From Hyphomicrobiaceae bacterium (GTDB taxonomy: Bacteria > Pseudomonadota > Alphaproteobacteria > Rhizobiales > Hyphomicrobiaceae): DNA of 64,000 nt. Both the position numbers and the translations under genes were made by a program. This document shows, one piece after another, positions 62,694 to 64,000 of the stretch. Where the stretch lies: assembly GCA_021730785.1 (NCBI GenBank), contig JAKFWF010000039.1:131615-195614 (forward strand). Direction: 5' to 3'. The notes below the pieces were generated by a model. It made no database searches. It saw only the letters and a program-made list of their open reading frames with translations, and was not told the DNA's origin. Every line of letters starts with the position of its first letter. Position 1 is the first letter of the stretch.

Positions 62694-63890
62694 ATGAGCG
62701 ACGACGACAAGCAGCGCCCCGGCAGCCGACCAAGTACCCGGCTCGTACACACCGGCCGCGGTCACCTGGGTGGCGACACGTCGCCGGTCAATCCGCCGAT
62801 CACGCGCACATCGACCGTGCTCTACCGCAACACCAGCGTGCGCACCACCATTGCCGCGCGCAAGGCGGCGGGCGAGCGGGTGTGGAACTACGGCACCGCA
62901 GGTTCGGCCGTTTCGTTCGCGCTGGAGGATGCCATCACCGAGATCGAGGGCGGGGCCCGCACCATGCTGTTTGGCAGCGGGCTCGCGGCTGTCGCCCATC
63001 CGTTGCTGGCGATCCTCAAGCCCGGCGACCACGTGCTGTTTGCCGAGACGATCTACCAGCCAGCCCGCACCCTGGCGACCGACTACCTCACGCCGCGCGG
63101 CATCGATTGCGAATTCTATACCGGCGGCCACGCGGAGGTTGCCACGCGCATCCGGCCGCAAACGCGGATGGTCTATCTCGACAACCCGGGCTCGATCGTG
63201 TTCGACATCCAAGATATGCCCGCGCTGGCCGCCGTCTGCAAGGGACGCGGCCGCGACATCCTGATCACCGTCGACAACACCTGGGGCGCACCCGGCCTCT
63301 ATCGCCCGCTGACGCTCGGCGCCGACATCTCGATCGTCGCTGTGACGAAGTATATCGCCGGCCACTCGGACCTGCTGATGGGCTCAGTGACGGCCAACAC
63401 TCGCTGCGCCGATCTGCTGTATCGGGCGGCTGGCATCCTGGGTCAAGTGGTCAGCCCCGACGACGCCTATACGGCGCTCCGCGGACTGCGCACGGCCAAT
63501 GCGCGGCTGAAGATGCAGGCCGCCAACGCCAGGACCGTGATTGACTGGCTGCAGGCGGAGCCCGAGGTGGAGCGGATTTTGTATCCAGCGCTCGAGACCG
63601 ATCCGGGTTATGCGCTTTGGAAACGCGACTTCCACGGCGCCAACAGTCTGTTCTCGCTCGCCTTCAAGCCGTCGGTCACGGCGGCTGACGCCAACCGCTT
63701 CGTCGACGCGTTGCGGATGTTCGGCATCGGCGCGTCCTGGGGCGGTTATGAGTCGCTCGCTCTCACCTATCCACCGGAACGCCTCAAGGGCTGGCATGGC
63801 GGTGCGCTGGTGCGCCTGCACGTTGGCCTGGAAGACCCAGCCGACGTTATCGCGGACTTGGAGTTGGGGTTCCGCGCCCTGCGTTCTTGA
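62694..63890 (+). CDS. metC: Cystathionine beta-lyase
   Basis: 398 residues, ATG at 62694 with GAGGA upstream. PLP enzyme of the Cys/Met metabolism family: TRLVHTGRG, LFGSGLAAVAHPLLAILKPG, VDNTWGAPGLYRPLTLGADI and the PLP Lys in AVTKYIAGHSDLLMG (K219), with ASWGGYESL near the C-terminus marking the beta-lyase type. It cleaves cystathionine to homocysteine, pyruvate and ammonia. No SAM riboswitch-like leader was recognised in the 118-bp upstream gap. Confidence 0.88.
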   Translation: MSDDDKQRPGSRPSTRLVHTGRGHLGGDTSPVNPPITRTSTVLYRNTSVRTTIAARKAAGERVWNYGTAGSAVSFALEDAITEIEGGARTMLFGSGLAAVAHPLLAILKPGDHVLFAETIYQPARTLATDYLTPRGIDCEFYTGGHAEVATRIRPQTRMVYLDNPGSIVFDIQDMPALAAVCKGRGRDILITVDNTWGAPGLYRPLTLGADISIVAVTKYIAGHSDLLMGSVTANTRCADLLYRAAGILGQVVSPDDAYTALRGLRTANARLKMQAANARTVIDWLQAEPEVERILYPALETDPGYALWKRDFHGANSLFSLAFKPSVTAADANRFVDALRMFGIGASWGGYESLALTYPPERLKGWHGGALVRLHVGLEDPADVIADLELGFRALRS

Positions 63891-63906
63891 GCGCGCGGCC
63901 GAGATT

Positions 63907-64000
63907 TCAGTACCTCAATCCGCCGCTGAGGCAGCCCAAGATGCCGCAGACGTTGTCGATGCGATCGCTCTCGCCACGGCCCTTGTTTTCCCAGAAGTCG
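63907..64000 (-). CDS. C-terminal end of a gene continuing beyond the window
   Basis: On the minus strand an open frame enters from the window edge and runs 30 codons to TGA at 63907-63909, containing DFWENKGRGESDRIDNVCGI and a Cys/Gly-rich end. It has normal composition but is too short to identify, and the frame may be chance. Confidence 0.35.
   Translation of the reverse strand, partial: DFWENKGRGESDRIDNVCGILGCLSGGLRY

Overview
The window is GC-rich, densely coded DNA from an alphaproteobacterium, most likely of the order Hyphomicrobiales (Rhizobiales). The grounds are: cyclohexanecarboxylate genes (badR, badH, badI, aliB, aliA) that read closely like those of Rhodopseudomonas, a BcsS-family protein, a perfect alphaproteobacterial LexA box (GTTC-N7-GTTC), many livKHMGF- and tct-type transporters, and the general codon style. 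No rRNA, replication origin or CRISPR array is visible. Two tRNA-Glu genes (TTC and CTC) are present.

Layout. 1-4136: the 3' part of a very large trimeric autotransporter adhesin with an exact internal duplication. 4227-6673: an exported IalB-like protein and a two-domain methyltransferase. 6821-13074: a catabolic block with tctA and tctB (no tctC), a relic of a gluconolactonase-type gene, a MarR regulator divergent from a 3-hydroxybenzoate 4-monooxygenase (mobR/mobA arrangement), and a flavin reductase. 13182-19194: tRNA-Glu(TTC), then a tauABC-type transporter followed by a DegT-type aminotransferase and a glutamine-synthetase-like ligase. 19246-23089: NfeD-like protein, a beta-barrel outer membrane protein, an MFS permease and tRNA-Glu(CTC).

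23245-33676 is the most accessory-looking stretch. It holds a broken IS4-type transposase with an in-frame amber codon, a scrap of a formylglycine-generating-enzyme-like gene, an OmpA-domain protein, an exported caspase-like protease with a peptidoglycan-binding-like domain, and a 2093-residue protein with a TIR domain, a STAND-type NTPase, one membrane segment and about 1400 residues of helical repeats. This trio is the best candidate for an undescribed conflict or envelope-stress system. A strong terminator-like hairpin lies between the caspase and the TIR gene, so they may not form one operon.

33716-45031: an alicyclic-acid module. BadR, BadH, BadI, AliB and AliA would convert cyclohexanecarboxylate to pimeloyl-CoA, and a branched-chain-type ABC transporter (LivKHMGF) plus a second CoA ligase follow on the same strand. 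BadK, the hydratase step, is not in the window. GcdH at 58374 could handle the glutaryl-CoA that pimeloyl-CoA yields. 45044-48423: an unidentified membrane protein, a small coiled-coil protein with an inverted-repeat operator candidate, a BrnT toxin relic and a phasin-like protein. 48622-54846: an ATP-dependent DNA ligase with its associated MBL-fold exonuclease, a BcsS-like protein, an MFS permease, a YkgJ-type cysteine-cluster protein and an SDR enzyme. 54869-63890: cyclopropane fatty acid synthase, class II fructose-bisphosphate aldolase, a relic-rich gap (group II intron RT fragment, five tandem inverted repeats), a small coiled-coil gene under a LexA box, gcdH, both E1 subunits of a 2-oxoacid/acetoin-type dehydrogenase, an internally duplicated unknown protein and cystathionine beta-lyase.

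All functional calls come from reading the translated sequences and recalling family features; no database search was run.
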